A stretch of DNA of 64,000 nt from G963663315 sp963663315 (GCA_963663315.1 OY760176.1:1612001-1676000); one strand, 5' to 3'; shown: positions 1 through 7,738, counted from the first letter of the stretch. Notes: generated by a model from the sequence alone, not told the origin. Program-made: numbers and translations.

Positions 1-1934
1 ATCGTGCCGGTGGCCCCATCTATCTCCGTTTCGACGTTGCTGCCGTCCACCCGGAACCACTGGTAGTTCAGCGCGGACGGCCGCCCGTCGGCATCCGCCA
101 CCATGCTCGCCGAGGCGGTCAGCGTCCGCCCGACCTGCGTCATGCCGGCGATGTCGCTCACGATCACCGGCGCCCCCGTCGCGTCGTTGTTCGGCGGCAG
201 GCTCAGCGCGATTTCGCGCGTGGTGTAGAGGGAGAAGTCGATGCCGTTAGCGGATTGCCAAAGATAACCGCTATTATAGGTATGACCAGTGCCTCCGAAA
301 TCCCTTGTTTCGCCGCAGTAGTGGAACCGGAGCGCGGCTCTCACCGGAGCCGTCAATTGCGTCCCGGAGAACCTGACGTGCAAGATCCTGGTATCGGCGC
401 GGATGGTCGACGTTACTCGATCTATATTGTAGGTGACGCCGCCGACCGTAAAACCGGCGCCGGGGGGCAGGTCGCCATATCCGCCAGTTCCCGCTAAGAA
501 CCCCGCAGTATGATTTCCCACATAGAACCCCGTGCCATCGGGGCTCGAGGCTACCCCAACCGTCATCGTGCCGGACCAGACTTCCCGTCTGGCGCCGGGA
601 TTGGGCGCGCTGCAGACGGCCGCCGGTGTCGCCGACATCGTGGCCGCCGCGCCGCCGCCCGCGCTGTTGACCGCCCGCACCTCGAAGGCATGGGCCGCGC
701 TGGAAAGCCCGGTAATCAAGACTGAGCTTTGAGATCCACCGCCAATGGCGGTCCAGGCCGTGTTCGCCGGCACGGAGGCGCCTTGCGCGTAGCGGAATTG
801 GTAACCGGTGACCGTCGCCCCGCCAGTGTCCGTCGGCGCCGTCCAGTCCAGCCGCACCCGCCCGTCGCCCGCCTCGGCTATCAGGCTCGCAGGCGGGCCC
901 GGCGGGTCGGCCCCGTCGGTGACGCTGATGGTCACGCCCACGGTTGCCGCGCCGCCAATGCCGTCATCGGCCTTGATCGTCACGGAGTAGCTGGACTTGG
1001 TCTCGTAGTCGAGCGCATCCTTGGTCTTGATCTGCCGGGTCGTTGCATCGAACGTGAACGAGGCCGCGTCCGTGCCCTCCATGGTGTAGGTCAGCGTATC
1101 GCCGTCCGCGTCCGTCGCCGCGGGGATGGCATCGCCGATATTCGTGTCCGCCGCCGTGTTCTCCGCGATGCTGCGCATCAGCGTGGTGCCGGTGAATGCC
1201 GGGGCGGTGTTGGCACTGGTATTGACGGTGCCCCTGACGGCAATCAAGGCCGAATTGCCCTGAGCATTGTCCGCGTAAGTCGGCTCCCCCTTGATTCGCC
1301 ATTTGTAGGCATTGTCTATGCTCCACCCCGATGATTCAACGGTTTCGGAATCGTCTGTACCCCTGTTAACAGCCGCTCCAGAGTCATTTGAACTGTGCGT
1401 GATCGTCACGAAGTAGGTCGCCGATGCACCAAGCGGGGTTCCCATCGGCGCCGTATACGTAACTGTTAGATTATTCGTGCTTGACGTTATGGAGGCGGGG
1501 CCCTGGAGCGTTACCGGGTTCGCACCCGTCGGGCTCAACTTGACGAGCGTCACCGTCGGAGGGACAGTGCTGGTCCCACTATCAACCTTTATATCGATTT
1601 CGGTCACGGTGAAACCGGTCATATTACTGCCGGTCATAAAGCCTTGGGCGAATTCAAAAGTATCAAGGCTAACAGAGTCGGGGGCGGAAATAGTGGTATT
1701 GGTGACCAAAGTGGTGTCCTGGGCCCGGGCGGGCGCGGCCACCGCCAGGGTCGCGAGGACGACGAACCCGGCGCAAAATGCAAACGGAACGATCGGCGCC
1801 CCGGAGAAATGCGCGGCGGTCCGGCCCGCTCTTGCCCGCGGGAGCGCGTTTATGCAGCCCGCGAGCCGTCGAACCCACCGCGCTGTCGCGGCGCCGGCAA
1901 ATCCCTGCCTTGAGAGAGCGTGAAGATATAACAC
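1..1934 (-). CDS. Secreted cadherin-like / fibronectin type III repeat protein, partial
   Basis: The minus strand is open from the window edge to about 1934, so only the N-terminal ~644 residues are visible and the C-terminus is missing. A hydrophobic segment (residues ~49-69) ends in APARA before QDTT, a plausible signal peptidase I site. Residues ~245-335 hold a cadherin-like repeat (IAENTAADTNIGDAI, DADGDTLTY, LDYETKSSYSVTI). Residues ~340-425 are a fibronectin III domain (VRLDWTAPTDTGGATVTGY, FEVRAVNSAGGG). A further Ig-like repeat (NYQWFRVDG) runs into the edge. Such proteins are usually surface or secreted adhesins or matrix proteins. No in-frame ATG precedes the signal peptide; I chose GTG at 1934 because GGGGG lies just upstream, but this is uncertain. 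The gene is clearly more GC-rich than the sequence to its right. Confidence 0.75.
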   Translation of the reverse strand, partial: MLYLHALSRQGFAGAATARWVRRLAGCINALPRARAGRTAAHFSGAPIVPFAFCAGFVVLATLAVAAPARAQDTTLVTNTTISAPDSVSLDTFEFAQGFMTGSNMTGFTVTEIDIKVDSGTSTVPPTVTLVKLSPTGANPVTLQGPASITSSTNNLTVTYTAPMGTPLGASATYFVTITHSSNDSGAAVNRGTDDSETVESSGWSIDNAYKWRIKGEPTYADNAQGNSALIAVRGTVNTSANTAPAFTGTTLMRSIAENTAADTNIGDAIPAATDADGDTLTYTMEGTDAASFTFDATTRQIKTKDALDYETKSSYSVTIKADDGIGGAATVGVTISVTDGADPPGPPASLIAEAGDGRVRLDWTAPTDTGGATVTGYQFRYAQGASVPANTAWTAIGGGSQSSVLITGLSSAAHAFEVRAVNSAGGGAAATMSATPAAVCSAPNPGARREVWSGTMTVGVASSPDGTGFYVGNHTAGFLAGTGGYGDLPPGAGFTVGGVTYNIDRVTSTIRADTRILHVRFSGTQLTAPVRAALRFHYCGETRDFGGTGHTYNSGYLWQSANGIDFSLYTTREIALSLPPNNDATGAPVIVSDIAGMTQVGRTLTASASMVADADGRPSALNYQWFRVDGSNVETEIDGATGT

Positions 1935-2042
1935 TGGTACCCCCGATCATTGGTCTACTTATTATTAAATACTTGTTGAGAGACCGTGAAGATAAAACAC
2001 AGGTACCCCCCGATCATTGGCCTAATTATAAATACTTATTAA
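1911..2042. repeat. Imperfect 66-bp tandem direct repeat
   Basis: Two head-to-tail copies lie at about 1911-1976 and 1977-2042. Both begin TGAGAGA(G/C)CGTGAAGAT and contain GGTACCCCC followed by GATCATTGG and an AT-rich tail with TAAATACTT. They differ by scattered substitutions and small indels. The left copy overlaps the proposed GTG start and ribosome-binding site of the secreted-repeat gene, so the duplication copied its 5' leader. Confidence 0.75.
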
Positions 2043-2076
2043 ATAGAGTGCAACAGGGAAAAGAGCGCCATGGGAA

Positions 2077-2187
2077 GGGGAAATTTCTAAATTGGTTTGA
2101 CAGGGGAAATTTCGCAGGGCCCCCAGCATGCCGTATGACTCCTAATGAGACCAAGGGCGGCGATTTTGGGATCATCGGAGGATGATC
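2077..2187. repeat. Short direct repeat and small hairpin in intergenic DNA
   Basis: GGGGAAATTTC occurs at 2077-2087 and again at 2103-2113, a period of 26 bp. A perfect 7-bp inverted repeat, GATCATC-GGAG-GATGATC, lies at 2170-2187. No gene is supported between 2043 and 2214. The hairpin lacks a T-run, so it is not called a terminator. Confidence 0.4.
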
Positions 2188-2214
2188 AGGTGGGTTATTC
2201 GAGGCGCCCGATAC

Positions 2215-2670
2215 TCATTGATCTCTGACGGCTTGATAATAGCCTTCAAAGCCATTACAGGAGCCATCGCTACACCCAATGGAGTACACCGTCCCGCCTA
2301 TGATACTGAGATCATACCTGTGGAAGTTCCCATTCAACGTCTGAAAGCGGTGATAGTCCTCCGTGCTGAATGAATCTTCAGAATCGAAACTCAGTTCCCA
2401 ATACGGGGTCCCGGGTTGAGGCGCCAGAATCGGGAGAGGAGGTGGCAACAGTGATTGGCTACGCTGGGGCAGTGGAGAGGATGGATTGGATGATGACTGA
2501 TTTGTCTCAGGCGGGGGATTGGTCACGGGAGGGGCTTTTTCTATAAATGGGATGGGCAAAACCGTAACTTCATCCAGAGGCTGCACGCTTGAGCGATAGC
2601 CCCCACCCCCGCAGCCTGTCAAAAGCAAGAGCAACCCGAGCAAACTTGTCACTACAGCCAGATACCGCAT
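2215..2670 (-). CDS. Small proline-rich lipoprotein, unknown function
   Basis: This 151-residue protein begins with a lipoprotein signal peptide (MRYLAVVTSLLGLLLLLTGC) whose lipobox LTGC puts the lipidated cysteine at residue 20, followed by a glycine run. Residues ~40-95 are rich in proline and serine and look like a flexible linker. The C-terminal ~65 residues form a compact segment with two cysteines (SIGCSDGSCNG) that could form a disulfide. The ATG at 2670 has a strong ribosome-binding site (TAGGAGGG). I do not recognise the family. It is likely anchored in an outer or inner membrane; its role is unknown. Confidence 0.7.
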   Translation of the reverse strand: MRYLAVVTSLLGLLLLLTGCGGGGYRSSVQPLDEVTVLPIPFIEKAPPVTNPPPETNQSSSNPSSPLPQRSQSLLPPPLPILAPQPGTPYWELSFDSEDSFSTEDYHRFQTLNGNFHRYDLSIIGGTVYSIGCSDGSCNGFEGYYQAVRDQ

Positions 2671-2730
2671 AAAACCCTCCTAAGATTTACCAACGATCAC
2701 ACAGGCGCCTAACCAAGTGTCCATTTGCAG

Positions 2731-2768
2731 CTATTGGAGCCATCCTATGATCACCTATTGGAGCCATC
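2731..2768. repeat. Two 14-bp direct repeats, 24-bp period
   Basis: CTATTGGAGCCATC occurs at 2731-2744 and 2755-2768. The rest of 2671-3027 contains no ORF I can support. Short open frames at 2717-3068 have no recognisable motif or ribosome-binding site. The spaced repeats could be regulator sites or the end of a decayed mobile element, but no transposase is nearby. Confidence 0.45.
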
Positions 2769-3027
2769 GATTTCAGCGGTTTCCGGTCTCGAAAACCGCG
2801 CGCATATTACCCATGTCCGGATGCCATTGCAAGCACAATCGAGTGGCGATTTTCAAGGTCATTCATGACCTGCTTTTCACCTTCCGTCCGTCCATATGTG
2901 AACCGTCATATAACGGATCGAGTGGTCGAATTCCTCAGAAATTTAGGCAGCATCTTGCAAAGTTGCATCAAAGACAATTTGGAAGATGAGAGTTTTACAC
3001 CCAAATCTGGATCAAGTTTAGGGGGGC

Positions 3028-3062
3028 ATAAAAAAGTAGAGCGCCCCTTTCCAGGGACGCTC
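3028..3062 (-). terminator. Rho-independent terminator of the hydratase operon
   Basis: Read on the minus strand, a hairpin with outer stem GAGCG/CGCTC and inner stem CCC/GGG (3039-3062) is followed by TACTTTTTTA. It lies ~55 bp downstream of the last gene of the nitrile hydratase-type operon, the expected place for its terminator. Confidence 0.7.
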
Positions 3063-3117
3063 AAATAATTAACAGATATGAAAATGCGAATGTCAGTTTA
3101 CAGTCAATAGCGGAGAT

Positions 3118-3504
3118 TCAATTTATATTATGGTGGTGGTGTTTTTGGTGTTCGTGTGCATGATGAATCTCATTTACCACAATTTTTTCACGCTCTGTAA
3201 TTTCATCATTCGAAATAAGATCATTAGCTGCGAGTATACGTTCGCAAGCCGCTAGCCAGTGATAATAATAACGTGATCCATCGTCCATATGATGCTCACT
3301 CGCTTCGGCTATGACATCGGAGAGGTGTGAAACCCACTCTTTCCATGTAAACAGACCCATGGAATGCATTTGCACTACCATCGCAAAAGCCTTCGCTTCC
3401 CAAGGTTGTCGAAAAACCGGACCTTGATCTCCGCTGGGAATAGCGAGCGAACCGGCAAATTGAGGCAGGTTTCTATCCAGTTGATCTTTATTGATAGTTG
3501 ACAT
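3118..3504 (-). CDS. Nitrile hydratase-type accessory (activator) protein with His-rich tail
   Basis: This 128-residue protein matches the nitrile hydratase accessory family, itself related to the N-terminal half of the beta subunit: GPVFRQPWEAKAFAM, LFTWKEWVSHL and DGSRYYYHWLAACE are typical. Members help load the metal into the alpha subunit. The C-terminus is strikingly histidine-rich (HHAHEHQKHHHH), which suggests cobalt or other metal handling, as in other metallochaperone tails; this is inference. I chose the ATG at 3504 (MSTINKDQ) because the earlier ATG at 3546 overlaps the upstream gene by 23 bp. It is the last gene of the operon, just before a terminator. Confidence 0.82.
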   Translation of the reverse strand: MSTINKDQLDRNLPQFAGSLAIPSGDQGPVFRQPWEAKAFAMVVQMHSMGLFTWKEWVSHLSDVIAEASEHHMDDGSRYYYHWLAACERILAANDLISNDEITEREKIVVNEIHHAHEHQKHHHHNIN

Positions 3505-3523
3505 GTCGGAATTTATCCCGAGC

Positions 3524-3874
3524 TCATGCGTGATCCATATGGTCATCGTAGAGCGTCATGACCACCGTATCCCGTGGTGACGCATCAGCACCCCAAAGTT
3601 CCTCATGAGTAAATATTACAGTGTATAGATGCTGCGGTTTTTGGTCACGGCCAGACGCATTAGTGTCAGCAAAAATCCACACGCCGTGATCATCGACAAT
3701 CTCACCTCGCTTGCCACGCACGTAACGTGGCAGTCGGCAATGCCCTTTCGGATGAATGTTTTTCCCTACAATGCGATCCCCTGACTTGAAGCGGGGGGCG
3801 ACTTTTTGATCCAGCATTACCGGTGCACCATTTTTAAAAAAATCGGCGACCTTGTCTGCAGTTAATATTGGCAT
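3524..3874 (-). CDS. Nitrile hydratase / thiocyanate hydrolase, beta C-terminal-half subunit
   Basis: The 116 residues correspond to the C-terminal SH3-like domain of nitrile hydratase beta: APRFKSGDRIVGKNIHPKGH, RLPRYVRGKRGEI, DTNASGRD, PQHLYTVIFTHEELWG. In ordinary nitrile hydratases this domain is joined to the N-terminal half in one chain; in thiocyanate hydrolase (alpha subunit) and toyocamycin nitrile hydratase it is a separate subunit. The ATG at 3874 is preceded by AAGGAGGG, placed over the end of the upstream gene, and is preferred to an in-frame start at 3901 inside that gene. The split is real rather than a simple frameshift: it falls at the interdomain linker and has its own ribosome-binding site. 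Confidence 0.87.
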   Translation of the reverse strand: MPILTADKVADFFKNGAPVMLDQKVAPRFKSGDRIVGKNIHPKGHCRLPRYVRGKRGEIVDDHGVWIFADTNASGRDQKPQHLYTVIFTHEELWGADASPRDTVVMTLYDDHMDHA

Positions 3875-3878
3875 CGGT

Positions 3879-4190
3879 TCAACCCTCCTTCTTGAGTTCA
3901 TTCACGCGTGCTTCAATTTCTTCGAGTGTGATTACACCTTTCTCTACCATATTGGTCTCAAGGGTCGCAGCCCACTTTTCGTAGTAGCGTGCAGCAAAAT
4001 ACTGCCATGCTGGCATTCGTTCGATACCAAAACGAAACTCATCAAAGTTCAGCAGACCCGCGTAGGCGACAGCTAAAGTAACCCCAAACACACGGCGCTC
4101 CCATTCATCAAAAAACAAAGGCTCGTTGGGATCAATCGGTATTGGCCCAAAATTACTGTCAACACCCGCTAGTTCGTGTACACCATCCAT
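3879..4190 (-). CDS. Nitrile hydratase / thiocyanate hydrolase, beta N-terminal-half subunit
   Basis: This 103-residue protein is the N-terminal half of a nitrile hydratase beta subunit: MDGVHELAGVDSNFGPI is the diagnostic start, followed by EPLFFDEWERRVFGVTLAVA and YYEKWAATLETNMVEKGVIT. It ends in a charged helix (LEEIEARVNELKKEG) exactly where the usual beta chain enters its linker. With the next gene it makes a two-piece beta subunit, as in three-subunit thiocyanate hydrolases. The ATG at 4190 has a good ribosome-binding site (GAGGGGG). It is 38 bp downstream of the alpha gene and 4 bp from the next start. Confidence 0.87.
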   Translation of the reverse strand: MDGVHELAGVDSNFGPIPIDPNEPLFFDEWERRVFGVTLAVAYAGLLNFDEFRFGIERMPAWQYFAARYYEKWAATLETNMVEKGVITLEEIEARVNELKKEG

Positions 4191-4228
4191 AATTTATACC
4201 CCCTCAATTCAGTTAAGTATATATACCC

Positions 4229-4840
4229 TCAAACCTTTGGTATTTCAGTGCCCAGCATCGAATCTCGTGTCACGATATCGGCCAACTGTTCTTCACTCAT
4301 ACCGTCCGTATCCTCGGGACGCATCGGCAGTACCATATACCGAAGTTCAGAATTACTGTCCCACACTCTCACTTCAGTGGAATCCGATAACTCAACACCA
4401 AATTCTTTCAACACAGCACGTGGCTCTTTGACGCAACGCGCTCGGTAAGAGGTGGATTTAAAATACATCGGTGGCAGCCCAAGTGTTGGCCATGCATAAC
4501 ACGAGCACATGGTACAGGTGATCAAATGATGAACTTCAGGTGTGTTTTCCATAACCTTCATATGCTCACCCTGCAGACCAACGAATTCCTGACCCAGGCT
4601 TGCGATCGCAGCGGTGCTATCTTCTAACAGCCATTTTCTGTATTCGGGATCGGTCCATGCCTTGGCAACTACTTTGGCGCCATTTCTAGGACCAATCTTA
4701 TGTTCGAAAAAGTCTATTATCTCGTCAACACCACCCTTATCGATAATTCCCTTCTCCGACAGAATCGACTCAATCGCCCGCACCCGGATACTGACATCGT
4801 CTTCATAGGATCGAACTCTTACTGATTTCTCTGTAGCCAT
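4229..4840 (-). CDS. Nitrile hydratase alpha / thiocyanate hydrolase gamma subunit, cobalt type
   Basis: This is the catalytic, metal-binding subunit (203 residues). The claw motif is C109-T-M-C112-S-C114 followed by YAWP; Thr at the second position is the cobalt-type signature (iron-type enzymes have Ser). Other family segments are AWTDPEYRKWLLED, LGLPPMYFKSTSYRARCVKEPRAV (split here by family variation) and VRVWDSNSELRYMVLP. The family hydrates nitriles to amides, or thiocyanate to carbonyl sulfide and ammonia; substrate cannot be told from sequence. The ATG at 4840 has GAGGAAA upstream; a TTG two codons earlier is less likely. First gene of a four-gene operon. Confidence 0.9.
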   Translation of the reverse strand: MATEKSVRVRSYEDDVSIRVRAIESILSEKGIIDKGGVDEIIDFFEHKIGPRNGAKVVAKAWTDPEYRKWLLEDSTAAIASLGQEFVGLQGEHMKVMENTPEVHHLITCTMCSCYAWPTLGLPPMYFKSTSYRARCVKEPRAVLKEFGVELSDSTEVRVWDSNSELRYMVLPMRPEDTDGMSEEQLADIVTRDSMLGTEIPKV

Positions 4841-5068
4841 AGCCAAATTTCCTCATCCGTTGTAATTGATACTAGACATGCCAACAACGACACATCGGAT
4901 GTAGACTACTCCAATTGTTGAGTGGAGTTTTGGAGGAATTCACAAGTGAACGCCATTTGTGCATGAAGGGTTCTTTGGTTGCACGAATAACGGTGGTCTT
5001 TCAATATAAAATTTGCAATCACGTCAAGATCGTGCGCCGAGGTGAGAATCGTAAGATGAATGTGTCGG
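4841..5068 (-). promoter_or_regulatory. Leader / probable promoter region of the hydratase operon
   Basis: These 228 bp separate the MHYT-LytTR regulator from the alpha subunit gene, both on the minus strand. The stretch is AT-rich, carries no supported gene, and is long enough to hold an independent promoter and LytTR-type direct-repeat sites. I found no convincing -35/-10 pair, so this is assigned from position only. Confidence 0.35.
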
Positions 5069-6208
5069 CTAAACTCCCAAAGCACTGTGCACTTTTTTTA
5101 GTCGACTCCGACTGATTGGTATAAATTGTGCCTCGCTTCGGTCGAACAGCAAACGAGCCCGATCATAGTCTTTTTCAAGTCCCTTTATATGGGCGAGATT
5201 AGCGATAAAACTGCGATGAACGCGCAGAAACCTATCATGAGGCAGTCGTTTTTCCAGGTCGGAGATCGATAGATTGCAAAAGTAATTATCCTTACCACTG
5301 TAAACTTTACTATAGTGCGAGTCCGCCTGGATATACATGACCTCATTCAGGTTTAAAAACTCTGTTCTATTGCAGCGCTCTACGGGTAGCAATTGATTTT
5401 GTATGAAGACCTCAGGGCCAATTTTCTCATTATTTTGGATTTGTGGCTGAGGTACCAGTAACGGCTCGTGAGACAAGGGGCTTTGAGGTACTGGTTTTGG
5501 CGACTTTTGCACCGCCACAAGTAAAGCTGCACCGATGAGGGCGAATACTGCCAAGGACACGAAAATAGCAAGCGTATGACTCGCCAAGACTGGCGCCGCA
5601 AGGGTGTCCCTAGCGACTTCCGGGATAAACGTTGATGCCAACATTGAAAAATGGTGCACGCTGACAATTGCGATAGCGAGCTGGGTCGCAGCGAAGATCG
5701 CTTTCTTGCCAGTGTTGTATTTCATTGCCAACCATACCGAGACTGTTGTAACAGAAACCGAATATACAACGCTCAGAAACACCCAGCCGAAGTCAAAAAC
5801 CACTACGCTGTGATTTGAGCGGAATGCAGTCATGCCAACAAAATGCATCAATACTGCTCCCAACCCTAGCACCATACCGCCCACCACAAGTATCTTAATC
5901 GACTGTTTGCCAGCAACGATAATGTATACCGAGACTCCGGCTAAAACGATAGCCAGTAGCGCCGAAACCAGTGTCATCTGAATCTGATAAGTAACCGGAA
6001 ACGGAAACTCAATCGCTAGCATACTGATAAAATGCGCCGCCCACATGGTTGTACCGAATATCAATGCGATGGTTGAAATCAGTAGCCGAAATCGATTGAT
6101 TTCGACTTGATAGAGCCCTCTAACCAGACTCAGTCCTACGTAACAGCCAGCTACTGAAACCAGCAGCGAAAGCTCCAACAACCAATGGTCATGGGTAAGC
6201 GTAATCAT
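5069..6208 (-). CDS. MHYT-domain membrane sensor fused to LytTR DNA-binding domain
   Basis: The 379-residue protein has an N-terminal block of about seven membrane helices with three MHYT-type motifs (AAHFISML, LMHFVGMT, VHHFSMLA). A linker rich in proline and glutamine (~235-275) leads to a LytTR DNA-binding domain (~280-379: LNEVMYIQADSHYSKVY, RLPHDRFLRVHRSFIANL). This is the architecture of CoxC/CoxH, regulators near CO dehydrogenase genes; MHYT domains are proposed to sense O2, CO or NO through bound metal. It lies directly upstream of, and codirectional with, the hydratase operon, so it probably regulates it. The start has AGGCAG nearby. Divergent from the acyl-CoA dehydrogenase-like gene. 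Confidence 0.88.
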   Translation of the reverse strand: MITLTHDHWLLELSLLVSVAGCYVGLSLVRGLYQVEINRFRLLISTIALIFGTTMWAAHFISMLAIEFPFPVTYQIQMTLVSALLAIVLAGVSVYIIVAGKQSIKILVVGGMVLGLGAVLMHFVGMTAFRSNHSVVVFDFGWVFLSVVYSVSVTTVSVWLAMKYNTGKKAIFAATQLAIAIVSVHHFSMLASTFIPEVARDTLAAPVLASHTLAIFVSLAVFALIGAALLVAVQKSPKPVPQSPLSHEPLLVPQPQIQNNEKIGPEVFIQNQLLPVERCNRTEFLNLNEVMYIQADSHYSKVYSGKDNYFCNLSISDLEKRLPHDRFLRVHRSFIANLAHIKGLEKDYDRARLLFDRSEAQFIPISRSRLKKVHSALGV

Positions 6209-6383
6209 CTGCCTATGTGTTATTGCTAAATTATCAGCGCCAAAATAGGCTCTGTCAATTCGATTCTATATCTTAACGCATCCTCTAGCCCTTGATGCAA
6301 CAAAAACAGACCAAACTCACTATTAGAATTAATATTTTCTTGCGTTTAATAAAGTTCCTTGCGGGCCAATTTCACATAACTTT

Positions 6384-6392
6384 TGGTATAAT
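6384..6392 (+). promoter_or_regulatory. Extended -10 promoter element upstream of the desulfinase gene
   Basis: TGG-TATAAT at 6384-6392 is a consensus extended -10 element, about 95 bp ahead of the chosen ATG at 6488. No good -35 is visible, which extended -10 promoters tolerate. It would give a leader of roughly 90 nt. Confidence 0.5.
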
Positions 6393-6487
6393 CGCACGCA
6401 TTTGTGAAGACTGTGCGGCAGCCCCGAGGTTGTCCTGACAATATAACCCGGCCTTCCCCGCGAACCGACTTCCCGATCCGTTACACC

Positions 6488-7735
6488 ATGAAAACCATGA
6501 ACACCGCAGCAATCAAACCGACATCGTCCCCGGAGAACACCGACCGTGGAGGGCCCTGTTTCACTCTGAGCGAGGAACAGGAGCACCTGCGCCGTAAGGC
6601 CCGTGCATTTGCCGAAGCCGTAGCGGCGCCCAGGGCCGCCATGATCGACCGGAGCGAGGAATACCCCTGGGAGACCGTCCGGGAGATGGTCCGGGAGAAG
6701 TACATGGGCATAACCATTCCCCGGTCACTGGGGGGCCAAGGAGCCTCTTGCCTGGATACGGTGCTCGTGATCGAGGAATTTGCGAGGTGTTGCGGAGTCA
6801 CCGGCAGGATCATGGTCGAAGGCAACATGGGTGCCCTGAGCGCCATCCTGAGGTACGGCAGCGACGCGCAGAAACAGCAGGCCTGTGAACTGGTGCTCAA
6901 GGGCGACAAGCCGGCGATCTGCATCACCGAACCCAATGCCGGCAGCGCGGCCACGTCGATGGAGTCCCGCGCCGTTGATGAAGGCGACCATTTTGTCGTC
7001 AACGGGAAAAAGCACTGGATCACGGGGGGAGGTGTCTCCAGGCTCCACCTGATATTCGCAAGGCTCGCCCACGGCAACACCGACGTCATCGCCGGCCTGA
7101 TCGCCTTTCTGGATGAACCCGGACTCATCATCGGTCCGAGGGAACCCGCCATGGGATTGCGGGGGATACCGGAAACCGTCATCGAGTTCGATGGCCTGCG
7201 ATTGCCGAAAGAGAGGCTGCTGGTGGATGATGACGGCAATCCCATCGGATTTTCCCAACTGATGCACGCCTACAACGCCCAAAGGGTGGGTGCGGCGGCG
7301 GTGGCCCTGGGCATCGCCCAGGGGGCCTTCGATGAAGCGCGACGGTACGTCAGGAACAGGGAGCAGTTCGGCCGCCCGATCGCCGAATTCCAGGGGCTGC
7401 AGTGGATGATTACTGACATGGCAACCAAGCTCGAAGTTTGCCGCCTGATGTTGTGGAAGGCCGCCGCCAGTGCCGAAATCACCGAAACGGGGTTTCCGGA
7501 CCCGCTGCTCGCCGCACAGGCGAAACTTTTCATTTCCGAAGCCGCCGTGCAGATCACCAACGACGCATTGCAGCTGCACGGCGCCATGGGCTATTCACGT
7601 AACTTTCCGGTTGAACGCATGGTCCGTGATGCGCGGATGTTCACCATTGGAGGCGGTACGGCGCAAATGCTGAGAAACCTTATTGCGGGCAAGGTGCTTG
7701 GGATGAAAACACCGCAGACAAGGTCCGGGTACTAG
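6488..7735 (+). CDS. acd: Probable 3-sulfinopropanoyl-CoA desulfinase (acyl-CoA dehydrogenase fold)
   Basis: The 415-residue protein has the full acyl-CoA dehydrogenase fold (ITEPNAGSAATSMESRA, REQFGRPIAEFQGLQWM, DALQLHGAMGYSR). Both positions where catalytic glutamate sits in dehydrogenases are replaced: Gln265 in YNAQRVGAAAVALGIAQ, and Gly in MFTIGGGTAQ. From memory, the desulfinase of Advenella mimigardefordensis has Gln246 and an essential Arg84 in TMGRI; here the matching residues are Gln265 and Arg107 (TGRIM). The C-terminus (LGMKTPQTRSGY) also matches. The reaction would release sulfite from 3-sulfinopropanoyl-CoA, giving propanoyl-CoA. The ATG at 6488 adds ~27 residues before the conserved core; frames further upstream look non-coding. 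No CoA-transferase lies beside it. Confidence 0.8.
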   Translation: MKTMNTAAIKPTSSPENTDRGGPCFTLSEEQEHLRRKARAFAEAVAAPRAAMIDRSEEYPWETVREMVREKYMGITIPRSLGGQGASCLDTVLVIEEFARCCGVTGRIMVEGNMGALSAILRYGSDAQKQQACELVLKGDKPAICITEPNAGSAATSMESRAVDEGDHFVVNGKKHWITGGGVSRLHLIFARLAHGNTDVIAGLIAFLDEPGLIIGPREPAMGLRGIPETVIEFDGLRLPKERLLVDDDGNPIGFSQLMHAYNAQRVGAAAVALGIAQGAFDEARRYVRNREQFGRPIAEFQGLQWMITDMATKLEVCRLMLWKAAASAEITETGFPDPLLAAQAKLFISEAAVQITNDALQLHGAMGYSRNFPVERMVRDARMFTIGGGTAQMLRNLIAGKVLGMKTPQTRSGY

Positions 7736-7738
7736 CGT

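Noticed and set aside
1911..2042. CRISPR array
   Set aside because: Only two adjacent 66-bp copies with no spacers; it is a tandem duplication.
2731..2768. End of an IS21-like element
   Set aside because: The spaced repeats recall such ends, but no transposase, target duplication or matching second end is visible.
2717..3068. Two overlapping small forward ORFs of 67-90 codons
   Set aside because: No ribosome-binding site, no recognisable domain and low-complexity composition.
3524..4190. Split hydratase beta subunit as a sequencing frameshift
   Set aside because: The break is at the domain linker, with a stop, a good ribosome-binding site and a new ATG, and known three-subunit relatives have the same split.
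6481..7579. Long open frames on the minus strand opposite the desulfinase gene
   Set aside because: They arise from the high third-position GC of the real gene and show no protein family features; the plus-strand frame has strong motifs.
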